DNA of 64,000 bases from Oehlia diaphana (taxonomy: Eukaryota; Glomeromycota; Glomeromycetes; Glomerales; Glomeraceae), in contig QZLH01000133.1 of the NCBI GenBank assembly GCA_003833135.1, positions 40,341 to 104,340 on the forward strand. Reading direction: 5' to 3'. Each line of letters starts with the position of its first letter. The stretch's first letter is position 1. A program made the translations under genes and the position numbers. Under the pieces are notes generated by a model. The model was not told where the DNA came from, searched no databases, and saw only the letters and a list, made by a program, of their open reading frames with translations. This document shows positions 35,348 to 46,700 of the stretch, piece by piece.

Positions 35348-36323
35348 TTTTATTGTAATATCGTTAGACTCCGAATGAAAACGTTTTAGCTTTAACCAAA
35401 CTGAAATAAAGAGAGTAGATCAATCGATCAAAAAAAAAAGTGGTACAACAAATGTAGTTAGATCAACATGTGATTGACACGACGCGGTTTTTTCTCAGAT
35501 TCTGATGTTTTTCACGTGTATTTTTTTTTAATAACTAATCGAAAAATTGAAAAATGAAAACTGAATAGTATATGTTCCATGACTTCATTGTCTTCATTGT
35601 TTACATCAATGATTAAGTAATATAAATATTTTCTTCACTGCCACCTCTACGTGGTGTTCAGGAGAAACTGTTTGTATGTTGTACATCTGGCCAAGAACAT
35701 AATTTTCTGCGTAAAAATATATTTATATTAGCATCATGTTACATATCACATATCGCGCAAGTTGCAAATCATTATGGAAAGAAATAAAAAAAAATTCACA
35801 AGTATAAATTTTGTAAATGTGATTTATTAGAAGAAAGTATTTAATGAAATCAAGTTCACAGAAATAAGCTAAAAAATAATACAAAAAAAAGTATAAATAG
35901 TGCAACCGCTTAGAATATTATATAAGATTTCAAATGAAATGAACAATAGGACGACCGTATTAACGGGGCCACAGTACCCCGGGTATGATACAGATTTCAG
36001 AGGTTTTGACCTTATACCCCAAAGTTTTTTATTATTAGTAGATATGTATAAAACTTATATAATAATTGGGTATTTATCATGCGTAATACTTAGGTGTTTA
36101 TTAAATTATTTTAAATAATAAAATCGGTAGAAAATGGGAGTTCTTTTTTGTAGACTGTGGCCCCCGTTATACGGTAATTTTACTATATTGGGTTTTAAAT
36201 GTGTTGATTTGAAAAATTGTATATATTATTCAAATTGTATATATTATTACAATTATATATTGTATTGTCATATAAAATCTCCATAATACTTTAACTAAAA
36301 ATTTTACAAAAAAAAAAAAAAAA
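35348..36323. other. Divergent intergenic region
   Basis: Lies between the TBC1D31 homologue (-) and the virus-like gene (+). CACGTG at 35513-35518 lies about 165 bp upstream of the TBC1D31 start. A small inverted-repeat element occupies 35954-36175. A poly-A run (36309-36323) directly precedes the ATG at 36324. Confidence 0.45.
35954..36175. mobile_element. 222-bp inverted-repeat (MITE-like) element
   Basis: ACCGTATTAACGGGGCCACA (35954-35973, continuing GT) is the inverted match of ACTGTGGCCCCCGTTATACG (36154-36173, continuing GT) with one single-base shift in each arm. The interior is AT-rich and non-coding. Size and ends suit a MITE; a target duplication is not obvious. Confidence 0.5.
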
Positions 36324-38603
36324 ATGGCTGATAAAAATTTTCAAATTCTTGCTGATGATATTTATGAAATATTGTCTTATTTAAAAAATATTGTAAAGAA
36401 AGAAGGAAATCCTCCTGTTGATATAGATAAACCTGATATTTCTACTGTAGGATATCCTGTACTTATTGGTTCTCATGCTGCAAAATGGCATGTCCCTTCT
36501 TTTCGAGAACCAAATGATTGGGATTTAGTGGCAACTGCATCACAATCAATCTTATTTATTCATAGTGTTATAACTATTACATATCTTTATAATATACAAT
36601 TGATTCATTATCCAGGTGTTGGATTAAAGATTATTGGCAAATGTAATGATGCTATCAACTTTGAAATTGAACTTGTTTCTGATAAAGTAGATCTCAAGGA
36701 AATAAAGCCGAATAAGACTAAATATAAAAATCTAATTAAAGATAATGTTGTCATAAATAAATTTAAAGAAACGGAGAAACAAGTTGCAAAATATATTATT
36801 AATAGTACTGAAAAAAATAAATTTTCAGATAATGTTAGCGCCCTTACTTGCGGATTGGCTAATTATTCTTTTAAAATTGATTCACCTAATGAATTTGAAT
36901 TTGTTAAATTTGTTAACTATGATCAGAAGAGAGATCAAAAAAAACATTCAAAGATGAGCGCACAAATGATTTTGGAATACTGTCATGATGTAAAAGATAT
37001 AAAATTTATTCCATTATTAAGCTTTCCATGTATTGTTGCTCCATTAAAAGTTCTTGAAGTTTTGAAAACATCTCACATTTATTGGCCGGCTAATTTTCAT
37101 AAGAATATCGCAGATTTGCATTCACTAAGAATTATACTAGGTTATAGCAATGTGCCATTAACTCAACCATTATGTAGCCCAAAACGTGATGAACAAATTG
37201 AACTCATACTGAATACTCGTATTAAGGAAACTGAAATATTGAGAGGTGTACCGGCTGCACATATTAACTTAAATAAGACCAATCAAGAATTCTTGGATCG
37301 TAATAATGATCTTTTTGTACAAAGATATGTTCATCATGATAAATTACATGAATATGTTAAGTATGGTGATGTTCCAATTCACGAAACTTTAAAGAAAAAT
37401 AAGGTATAGACTTTTTTTAAATAATGATTATATTATTTCAAAAATTTTTTTTTTTTTATCAACACTTTATATTATTATTATATATAGTCTAAAGCATGGA
37501 TTAAACAATCTCTTTTTAATCAAATTGATTATCAAACACAACTTAATTGTGTGAGAGAGGAAGCAATGGTTATTGCATTAGAGAGATACCTTATTCCAAT
37601 GAGCTCTAAAAATCAAGATACCTCTTATCGTTCGGCACTTGTTAAAATTTGTACTTCATTAACTAAAGGATGGTTTCGCCAATTTGCAATTGATAATTAT
37701 CCCCGGCTTTCAAACCTTGATAAAGATTTGATGTTGATCGCTCACAATGTAATCAATGATCATCCCTTGCCACAAAAAAAACGAGAAGAACCATCAGCAT
37801 TTCTTTGTAACTGGATACCTGATCTAGAGACTTTATCTATTTTTGAGCCAATTCATCTTCATACTGAAATAATCTCATCTTTTGATGATATTAATTATAA
37901 ACCTGGTCGAAACAAGGATTTCATTGCCAACAGATCTGGAATTAAGATTACTTCGTTAAATAATTATGTATCAATTACAGCTATTATTACAACAATGTGT
38001 TTAATTGATTTTGAAGATTGTAATCCAAAAGCTAATTGGTCAGCATCTGTTGTAATTTGTCCCAGCGAATGTTTAAAAAATTCAAGGTACATTATTAATA
38101 AATTTTGATATTTTTATTTCTTTATACTTTATGTTGATATATTTTTAATTATTTTAAGCAACGAGAATTACGAAGAGGGGAAATATTATGATCCATTACA
38201 AATCCATACTTTTGAAGATGGAGAAGAAGAAAATGAAATAGAGTTTACTTCCAAGCATATATTTACACTTGGAATTTTTGCGCAGTCTAATGGAAGTTGG
38301 GGTGTAGGTAATGATGTTTGGAATGGACAATCACCGATTGTTAGAGCTAAATCAGCTGATCATATCGCCAGTATACTGGGATTTCCTGAATTTACAGGTG
38401 ATTTATTATTTAAATATGTGTTAGCTTATCTACAACCAGTACTACAAAATAATGGAAGTACCCCACTTAAGCATAGTATTGATGGTTTGAAAGCTAACGG
38501 AATTATTCCAATCAATCCATTACAACATCTTTGGTATGATGCTTGGAATTATACTTTAAAAAACAGGAAAGGAACATGGGAATTGAATTTTCATGCAATT
38601 TGA
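36324..38603 (+). CDS. Protein resembling giant-virus DUF7275-type proteins
   Basis: Three exons (36324-37403, 37488-38086, 38159-38603; GT-AG, phases 0 and 2) give 707 aa. Residues about 45-75 carry YPVLIGSHAAKWH and FREPNDWDLVATASQS, a pattern like a nucleotidyltransferase-type Gly-Ser...Asp-x-Asp site. Then CIVAPLKVLEVLKTSHI, HKNIADLHSLRIILG, FVQRYVHHDKLHEYVKYGD (about 335-353) and CVREEAMVIALERYLIPM. This ordered set, from GS.A..W..PNDWD through VHHDKLHE to EEAMVIALER, is one I associate with proteins of large nucleocytoplasmic DNA viruses (DUF7275). The gene carries spliceosomal introns and Rhizophagus-like AT-rich codons, so if it came from a virus it is an old, domesticated copy. The C-terminal half (about 450-707) matches nothing I know. 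Function is unknown. Confidence 0.7.
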
Positions 38604-39615
38604 TATACTGTATATATAAAAATAGTGTTTTTTTCCTGTAGCTTCATAATCATGATACGGCCTTAAATATGTTTATAATAATAAAATTTAAATTGCTACT
38701 GTCGAATGTAATTGGTTTCCCTTAATATTATAATGTACCGACATTGTTTTTTTTTTGTTATTAAAAAATTAAAAATTATGACAATTGGTTATATTATAAT
38801 TTTAATTTTTACTTTGTATGAGTTATATAATAGAAATATTATTAATTGAAATTATGAAATTCTAATCTATTTACGGAAAATTTTCTGGTAAAAATACAAT
38901 TTGCTAAAAAATCCGAGTATCTATTGAGTTAATCCCCCATTTTGTGGTTGCCCGAGTGATTATTTCTCCTTGGAAACTCTCTAGTCGCTACCTTATCATT
39001 TTATTGCATTATTATTCAACTAGCCTTAATATTGAAAAAAAAGTGGTTTTAATTAAACGTATTAATGAATGAAAATCTTACACAATGAGATGTTTTGTCT
39101 TACTGAGAAATAATACGGATAGATCGAAATTCGAAAGCTTCTCGGAATCGCCGAATATGGAAACAGATTTCAACAGTAATTTTTTCGGGACCTTTTCTAC
39201 CAATCCTAAGAAAATTATAATTTTAATAAAGAAATAAATAAATACTTTGGTTTGTGAAAGCTATTATACTAGTTTACGATCAGCCTCTAGCCTGAATAAG
39301 ACTAAAAGGTTTCTAGTAAAAAAGATAAACTAATCAAGCAGCATCTATCGAAATTAAGATTTCGTTTATTTATACAAGAAATATAATATGAAAACTTACT
39401 AGTTTTTTCTTTTTTTGCAGTAAAATATATTTATTATTTCGATTTCCAACATTTTATTAAAAAATAAAAAATGATGTTTTTATCATTCTATATTGTTTTT
39501 TTTAAATTTTCATCTAATTTTTTTTACATGTACAGTATTTATCATGATTCTATCTATCTTTTGCACATATACAGTATACTGTATATGTGTACATCAAGTT
39601 GAAGAAACTTACATC
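38604..39615. other. Intergenic DNA between convergent genes
   Basis: 3' flanks of the virus-like gene and of the Rho-like gene. It contains a perfect 26-bp palindrome at 39564-39589 and an ATACTGTATATAT just after the stop at 38603. No RNA gene recognised. Confidence 0.45.
39564..39589. repeat. Perfect 26-bp palindrome built on TACAGTA/TACTGTA
   Basis: The sequence reads identically on both strands, with its centre at GTATAC within ACAGTATACTGT and outer arms CACATAT/ATATGTG. The same TACAGTATA element recurs elsewhere in the window. Confidence 0.7.
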
Positions 39616-40781
39616 TCATGATAATGTCATAAATTTAATTTTGAAAAGGTTCTTTAATTTATGCCGTAAAATTTTTCCTTTCTTATCAGGTTTGGTGGTT
39701 TTTACATCTCTAGATTCGACGCGTCCAACCGACTTACTGTTTGATCTTTTATAAAAACTAAAAAAAGTACAAATAATTATAAATATATTGATTTATCATA
39801 TAATATGAATAGTTTTTGTTTAATACTTACTTTTTTATTTTAGTTGAAAAAGAAACTTCTTTAGGGGACAGTCCGACTAAAGCCGCAATTATTGCCTCAT
39901 CAAAAACTTTCTTCAACCCTTTTTGAGTGAATGCTGAACATTCAAGATATTTTGTCATTGCAAATTTTCGAGCAAACGCTTCACCTTGCTCTGTAGTTAT
40001 AGGTTTTAATTGTAGCTTTTGAACCATTTTGGGATCATCTCTCAATTCTATATGAGTACCAACAATCAAACATGGAACTTCTGGACAATGTCTCTGAATC
40101 TCAGGATACCATTTTTCTCCTACGTTTCTAAGAGAGTCCGGTAATATTACTGAAAAGCAAATCAAAAAAACATCTGTTTGAAGGTACGAAAGTGGCCGAA
40201 GACGATCGTAATTTTCTAGACCTATTATTAATACATTTTGTTATAAATTAACAGTAATCAAACATAATACATCAAATTGCGAATTAAAATATATCTTGTA
40301 TGAGTAAAAGGAAAACACACCAGCTGTATCAGATAAACCAAATAAAATTGGTTCATCGCCAATCATCACTGTGACGGCGTAATTATCAAAAACCTAAAAC
40401 ACCGAAAATTGAGATTTAATAAGGGAATTAATGGCAGGATAGAATCTTATTCAGTCCAATTATGAAAGTATACAATGCCTAGAAATTAAAAAAATAAAAC
40501 TAACGTCAATACTAGATAAATACTTACAATAGGGTTGTAATCACTTGGAAATTTATTGGTCAAGTAAGTCGTTATAAGTTCTGTCTAACAAGTAAAGAAT
40601 TAAATTGAAAAAAAAATTATTAAAATTTTTAGTTAAATGCTATATACAGTATATATATATATATATACTGTATGAATATATATATACAGTATATGGCATT
40701 GTGGATGAAAAACATTCGTTTTTTTTCTTTTACCTTGCCAACATTATTATCGCCGACGACAACACACTTTATTTTTTGCAT
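39616..40781 (-). CDS. Atypical Rho/Cdc42-like small GTPase
   Basis: Five exons on the minus strand (40781-40734, 40584-40528, 40393-40321, 40221-39831, 39757-39616), phase-consistent, 236 aa. Strong Rho-family match: [15 protein letters not shown] (switch I side), [45 protein letters not shown], and [20 protein letters not shown]. The key positions are unusual. The P-loop reads GDNNVGKT instead of GDGAVGKT (residue 12 equivalent is Asn), the switch I Thr35 equivalent is Ile (NPIVFDNY), switch II reads [11 protein letters not shown] so the catalytic Gln61 equivalent is Leu, and the base-recognition TQID is THIE. A basic C-terminal extension ([18 protein letters not shown]) ends FMTLS with no CaaX box. 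Rho GTPases regulate actin and polarity. The substitutions predict a protein impaired in GTP hydrolysis, held at the membrane, if at all, by the polybasic tail. Confidence 0.85.
40644..40671. repeat. Perfect 28-bp palindrome in intron 1 of the Rho-like gene
   Basis: ATACAGT, alternating TA repeats, then ACTGTAT form an exact palindrome; another TATACAGTATAT follows at about 40682-40693. Inside the first intron (40585-40733), so it could form a hairpin in the pre-mRNA. Confidence 0.65.
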
Positions 40782-43700
40782 AATTGGATATTATTTTATA
40801 AGAAGATGAATTGTTCATGAAAAAAGTTCAAACCTTTTTAAATTGTTATAACGCATTTCGGAGTAACAATACCGATAGGAAGATCCGCAAAGAAACTTTG
40901 GGAACACAACTTTTTTTCCTGCATTATAATCCTAATACTAATTAACATTGAAAAATAAGGATATTATTAGAAATTATGGATAAAAAAGGTTATTCTACTC
41001 TATAAAAATTGCATTATTTCCAATCAATAACTTTAAAAATGTTAATATTAAAAAGATGAACTACATATTGGCCATATCAAGCCAGAATGATGTCAGTGGC
41101 GTTCTTAAATTATGTCTATGTTGAGTAAATATTATATTAATAATTTTTATCTAATTATAATTGCGTGAAAAGCAAAAGTAACATATTAACTATTTTATTT
41201 ATAGAATGTCGACTACAAGATGACAGCCAAACTTACAAGATTATAATTAAAAAAAAAAAAAAATTTATAGATGTTATGCACCATAAAAGATCATAATCCC
41301 CTTCTACGTTTTACCTTGAATTAAATGCATTTTGATTTCTTAAACCTTTCCATTTATTTACATAATTATCTAGCAAAATCTACTTTTCACGTAACATTAG
41401 CACCGCATATTGTACCATAGATATTATTTAAATTTGTATAGTACCACAAATACTTCATCAATACTCAAGGTGGATATTTAAATGAGTATTCAAAAAGGGA
41501 GAAGATATTAAAAGCATCGCTACGATATATGAAATATGGCGATCTTTAATGTGAGATATGAGGTCAAAGGCCAATTATTGTAGATGAATTTAATGTATTC
41601 AAACTTACAGTATAACCAATTTATTTTATTTATTATTATATAATTTATCATTTATTAAAGATTTATAGTATTACTTTCCCATCTTATATGATATAATGGT
41701 CATACAAAAATTCATATGATAATGACGATCCGAATTTGTATTGCAATCCGTTATCGTGTTACCCTTTCTTTATCAAAGAATCAAAGATCGTAAATAATCT
41801 CAAATATTATCTTTTTATCTCACCAATTTCGGTAATAATTATAAAAGTAATATAAAGTTCTTAAACTATTCGGATTAATTATAAACCTTTTGTGAGAAAA
41901 TAATTCTATTTACGCCAATTATGGTAACAAAACATTTTTTCGAGTTTCAAATTCTTTGTTCTTAAAATTAAACTAATTTCCGTGAATTCCGTAAATTCCG
42001 TGAATTATTTTTTACAAATACCTCAATAACATTATTAACTTTATTTAAATAAATTACATATTATTGTTTATTATTGTTCGGATTTTTCCTTATTAAATAT
42101 AATCGATTATGAGTCCTTTGTTATAAAATCTAGATTACGTAAGCTCATTACGAAATAAAAGCATTTTTTTCACTACGGGTCTACGAGTTACGACATAGAA
42201 AATTAATTGAAATGACGAACCAAATTGGTAATATCGTATTTTGTGTTTATATAAAGAAAAGCTACGGTAGATGAGTGTGAATAGTGTGAATGGCTTTTTT
42301 GATTCTTTGGCTAGTGTTTATCTATGAAATTAATGAAATTACTATATTTGTACATAATAACAAGCACGACAAATACATATATACGCGCTTTGATTTTGAT
42401 TGGATAAACCTTATTTACGATTTAAGCCAAATTTGTTCTTTTTTTTTATATTTTTTTTTTAGCTTTTCTTTCCCTTTTTTATTCAACATAAACACCATTT
42501 TTCGTTTATATTCCCCTCAATTTCCATTTCACCAACATGCTTTACATTCTTTACATTCTTTACACTCTTTACTCTCTTCCTTAAACTTTTACACACATAA
42601 TGATAAATACTATAACGTGAGTAAATGTTATTTATAAAATGTATTTTGTTGATTCAGTCCTATAACGTACTGTAATATCTAATCTTATATTGGAAATAGT
42701 CCTAGACTGGCCTTATAAGCTTACGTACATGTATCAAATAAAATTTGTAAGAAATTCTTGTGAGGAATGCTTGTGAAAAATACTTGTGGTTTGTATATAT
42801 TTATTTCTTTTTTTTTTACTGTAAAGATTAATATATAAAGAGACATGATTAGAGATATATTATGAGATATAATTAAACCTTTGCAATTTTACATTTATTA
42901 TACATTTCTTAGAATCTTAATTAAAATTTTGATCTCTTTCTTTTTTCCTACAGATAATACTGATAAGCATAAGGTTCAACCTTCTATTTTGAACTGCTTT
43001 CATTTTGGGAAGCGTTCCGGAGACTACACTACTGGAACTTGTAGTTATCCATAAGGGATGAGCTTTTCTTGTGCTCTTGTGGTAGTTTGTTATAGTGTTT
43101 TATAAGAATGAGTACTTGAAAAGCCCAATATTTAGTTAATATTTTGATATGGTGTTTAGATTAGATTGTTACCTAATTATAGAAGAAAACAAGAAAACAT
43201 CTAGAAGAAGAAATATATTGTAATGTTACAGTAGTCGGTTTTTGTGATTAATCTGATTATTTTAGAATAATTGTCAATTATTCTGAAATAATCAGACTAA
43301 TTAAATCTGACTATTGTTTTGATGTGATAGTTTGAGAAAACATTCTCAACTATTACTTTAGATTTTTTAGATCAAAAACTTTTGTATAAAAAGTTTTTAA
43401 CACCATAGAATCTAAAATAAAATTTTCATATATTACTTTTTTTTTTTGATACCATAATTTTTAATTTTAAAAAAGCTTTCTCTTTTATCATTGTAATAAT
43501 TATAAGGCAATTTATATTTAATGCTATTAGCTATTAATTAATGCTAGTAAAAAATGGTAAATATTTATTTATTTTATCATTATTATAAGTATGATAATTA
43601 AATGTGATGCAGTAATAATTATAATTTTTGGATCGTTTTTGATCACAGATTTTCATTTTATGTGAAATATTAAAAAAAGTGCTTACAGTATGTCAAAAAA

Positions 43701-43885
43701 GAATAAAAGATGCAAATATAAAAAATCAACAACTTTTTTCTTCATCATGCATAATTAAATATTAATAGTGTTTGTTATAAATAACATTCAACGCATTTGA
43801 TTCATTCAGATCAATTCTATAAGTCTATATACGATGTATTTATGCTAATTATTGAATGATTGTGTCATCGTCTTTTTTTCTTTTC
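40782..43885. other. Long intergenic region, possible small transcript
   Basis: About 3.1 kb with no gene I can support. Around 42247-42255 a TATA-like TTATATAAAG is followed by a T-rich, then CTTTACATT-repeat leader (42536-42580) and a GTGAGT at about 42617. An acceptor TTCCTACAG near 42955 precedes a 33-codon open run (HKVQPSILNCFHFGKRSGDY) ending in TAA. These could be parts of a short spliced transcript, but the phases do not join into an open frame. A hairpin at 43247-43301 is listed separately. Nothing else recognised. Confidence 0.35.
43247..43301. repeat. Near-perfect hairpin with 3-nt loop
   Basis: ATTAATCTGATTATTTTAGA (43247-43266, continuing ATAATT) pairs with the reverse complement at 43276-43301, with two or three mismatches over 26 bp. 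Two further small hairpins follow (TAGTTTGAGAA/TTCTCAACTA near 43330-43355, and AAAAACTTTT/AAAAGTTTTT near 43376-43400), which looks like a foldback element or a structured transcript. Confidence 0.5.
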
Positions 43886-45104
43886 TTACCAATCCAAGGT
43901 AGGTTGACCATTTTTATCATCAAACATTGATCCACGATGCAATTCTTTAATAATTTTTCCTTCAATTACTGTTTTATTAATTATCATTTGGATATGACAA
44001 GGAGTAACGCGACCATACCATATCCCTTGACCATTTCGATATACGATGACATTACCAGCAAATTGATGTCCTAATTTAACAGATAAAGGTTGGTGAATTA
44101 CATACTAAAAAAAAAAACATTAAAAGTAAATAATCCATACCTCCGACATGGCTAGTGAGATAAACAGGTACTCCTTGATTTCCCATAGAGTTTAAATCCA
44201 TTCTTTTCTCTTTTAAAACCTTTTCAAATTCATTTTTCAAAATAGGACCAGCAATTCCACATCTCATATCACGTCTTTTATGTCCACAAATTAAAATTAC
44301 AGCTTTATATGGAATTCTTTCAGTTGAAAAATTATATCTTTCAGTTTTAACTATTTCCATTTTATTCATTTCATTTGATAAAAATTGGTCATAAAATTCC
44401 TCAACTTTTCCCGTGGAAAGGTTACGTACAATTAAATTATCAGGATAAATTAAAATATCATTTCCAAAAAAAGAAAAAAATGTCAAGAATGGTAAAGTAG
44501 AATTCTGTCTATTACTATTTGTAATTAATATCTTAGTATCTTTATTGTCACTTTTTTTTTGTAGATATTCGTATAATACCGCTGAAAGATTTCCAGAATC
44601 TAATTCAATTACTTTATTCCAATCGGATTTTCCTGTTGAAATTATTATATGACGAGCATGTGGTTGTACAGTACCACGTAAATTTGCTTCATGATTAATT
44701 TTTAGATTAGAAGGATAGGAAGGATGAATTGAACATGGAGATTGACATGTGAGACATGGATTTTCCGACGTAATTTCTTCAATAGAAATTGTTGCTGTTG
44801 ATTTTTTAGGTTCTTTCAAAGAAGTTGTTGATGATTTTGAAGAAAGATTAGCAAAAGAATTCGATGGAGAAGGATTTATAGAAGTATTGTTACTTGGTGA
44901 TGTGTTTAAAGATGATATTGACATTTTTCTGTTATAAACATTTTCAGTAGTAGATTTTTCTGCAGAAAGTATTGGAGGTGATAAGGAAGATTGTACAGAG
45001 CTGCAACAATTATCTATCATTTTATTACGAAAAACGGTCGACATAAACCTTTTATGTTGAATTTTTGGAATGGTAAAAAAAAGAAAGTAAGTCCTAATAA
45101 GCAT
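43886..45104 (-). CDS. Apd1/Aim32-type thioredoxin-like [2Fe-2S] ferredoxin protein
   Basis: Two exons (45104-44141, 44070-43886; GTATGG...TTAG) giving 382 aa. The N-terminus (MLIRTYFLFFTIPKIQHKR) is basic/hydrophobic and could be a mitochondrial presequence; a Ser/Asn-rich linker follows to about residue 110. The sucrase/ferredoxin-like domain then runs to the end: NPCLTCQSPC (116-124), PHARHIIISTGKSDW, AVILICGHKRRDMRCG (268-283), SHVGGHQFAGNVIVYRNGQG (318-337) and IWYGRVTPCH. Cys273 and Cys282 (nine apart) with His319 and His323 (four apart, across the intron) match the Cys2His2 [2Fe-2S] ligand pattern of yeast Apd1/Aim32. Aim32 acts in mitochondrial redox and import quality control; Apd1 is cytosolic. 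The presequence-like start favours the Aim32 side (inference). Confidence 0.85.
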
Positions 45105-45517
45105 GATAAAAAAAAGAAAAAAAAATTTTTTAACTCCTTAAAAAACAATTTTTATAATTTATAGAATGTATTACGTCAGTTCGCATAAGCCTTCTTCCGT
45201 TATAATAACAATTCCGTTCCGTTCCGTATCTATTAAGGTAAAATTTTTTCTGCCGATCATTAATCTTCAATGAATCATATGATTTATTTGTCTATAAAAG
45301 AATATTGGGCCGGTGTAATCCGATTACAATACAAGTTATAACAATCAAATAAGTGTAAATTTTTTATTCTCACTTCTAAATAAAAAGTTACCGAATGCAT
45401 CATTCTATAAATGGTAACTAATTTTTTTTTTTTTAGTAAACCAAATGCCCCTTTATTTGCAATATATTTTATAAATATAGACTTAAGCATACATGACTTT
45501 TTTTTTATTTATGCTAT
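45105..45517. other. Short intergenic region
   Basis: 5' flank of the Apd1/Aim32-like gene and 3' flank of the acidic repeat gene. GTTCCGTTCCG near 45214-45224. No other feature. Confidence 0.4.
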
Positions 45518-46700
45518 TTATTTGTAAGAAATGTAAACTTCCGCATCCTTTTTCATTCTTATCCGCACTCGAAATTTCTTTCCATATCCTGGTTCATTAT
45601 ACACAACCGATAAAAAATTGTTAGTCCTAAATCCTTGTTTATGCTCTTCATTATGGGAACTTACGGTTGAATCATCATCTTCTTCCTCGCTATTTGATGA
45701 GTTATCATTGCTTGAATTATTATTGTTTGAACTATTATCACTCACTTCATCATTCTTAGAATCATAATAACCGCTAAAGCTTTTTGTGCAAATATCATTA
45801 CTAAGGGTATTGCCATCATCGCTAGTATCATCATCTTCGCTAATGTCATCGTCCTTCTTAACGTGATCATCCTCGCTACTGTCATCGTCTTTCTTAATGT
45901 AATCATCATCATCGCTACTATCATCGTATTTTCTAACATCATCTTCATCGCTATTGTTATCATCTTTCTTAACATCATCATCACTAGATGGTTCAATATC
46001 ACCATTGCTACTGTCATTGTCTTTGTGATAATTCTCTTCTTCATCGCTGCTATTATTTTTAATAGTTAATTCGATTTCATCATCACTAGGTTCACTGCTA
46101 GATTTGCTGTTGGATTTACTGTTGGATTTATTGCTGGATTCATTACTAGTCTCACCATCGGACTCGCTGCTGGATTCACTGCCGGATTCACTACTGGATT
46201 CACTGTTGGATTCACTGCTGGATTCACCGCTGGATTCACTGCTGGATTCACTGCTGGATTCACTGCTGAATTCACTGCTGGATTCACTGCTGGATTCACT
46301 GCTAGATTCACTGCTAGTCTCACTGTCGGATTCGATGCTGAACTCACTGCTAGATTCGCTGCTAGATTCGCTGCTAGATTTGCTGCTAGATTCACTGTTA
46401 GAATCGCTACTTATGTTTTTAGAATAATACTATTTAAATGAAAATAAACAACTTATTATTTATTATTATTATCATGATCATTATCCTTAACAATAACTTA
46501 CATAATTTTCTTCTTCGCTAGAGCTCGATGAATATAAATTACCCAAATTCATTTGTTGTATATCTTGATCAGTATCTGACGATGAATCTGAAACAAATTA
46601 TTTTAAAATATTTAAATAAAATTTAAAATATTATTTCCAATAAAAAATAAAATAAAATAAATAATTTACTAAATTTACTATAGATATATAAAGGAATCAT
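45518..46700 (-). CDS. Acidic serine-repeat (SSSE/SD-rich) disordered protein
   Basis: Three exons (46700-46679, 46587-46502, 46429-45518; phases 1 and 0) give 339 aa. The tiny first exon encodes MIPLYIY; the donor GTAAAT and acceptor TTTCAG keep the frame. Exon 3 begins with roughly 100 residues of near-perfect Ser-Ser-Ser-Glu repeats encoded by a degenerate 12-bp unit (GAATCCAGCAGT-like, 46090-46400). About 110 residues of acidic KKDDD/SSDDD repeats follow, then a basic, ordered-looking C-terminus (GFRTNNFLSVVYNEPGYG, FRVRIRMKKDAEVYIS). The first two parts are certainly low complexity and probably disordered, heavily phosphorylatable by CK2-type kinases (inference). No domain recognised. 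The opposite-strand Leu-Leu-Asp-Ser open frame is a shadow of the repeat. Confidence 0.7.

Noticed and set aside
38930..39000. Possible tRNA-like stretch after the virus-like gene
   Set aside because: No B-box (GGTTCRANTCC-type) and no cloverleaf pairing could be drawn.
42290..42637. 115-codon plus-strand open frame after a TATA-like sequence
   Set aside because: Composition is driven by T-rich DNA (Phe/Leu/Ile/Tyr) and a CTTTACATT microrepeat; no domain, and no phase-correct splice to the open run at 42955.
46104..46427. Plus-strand open frame of Leu-Leu-Asp-Ser repeats
   Set aside because: It is the opposite-strand shadow of the Ser-Glu repeat ex exon of the minus-strand gene, whose phase-consistent exons and ordered C-terminus support the minus strand.
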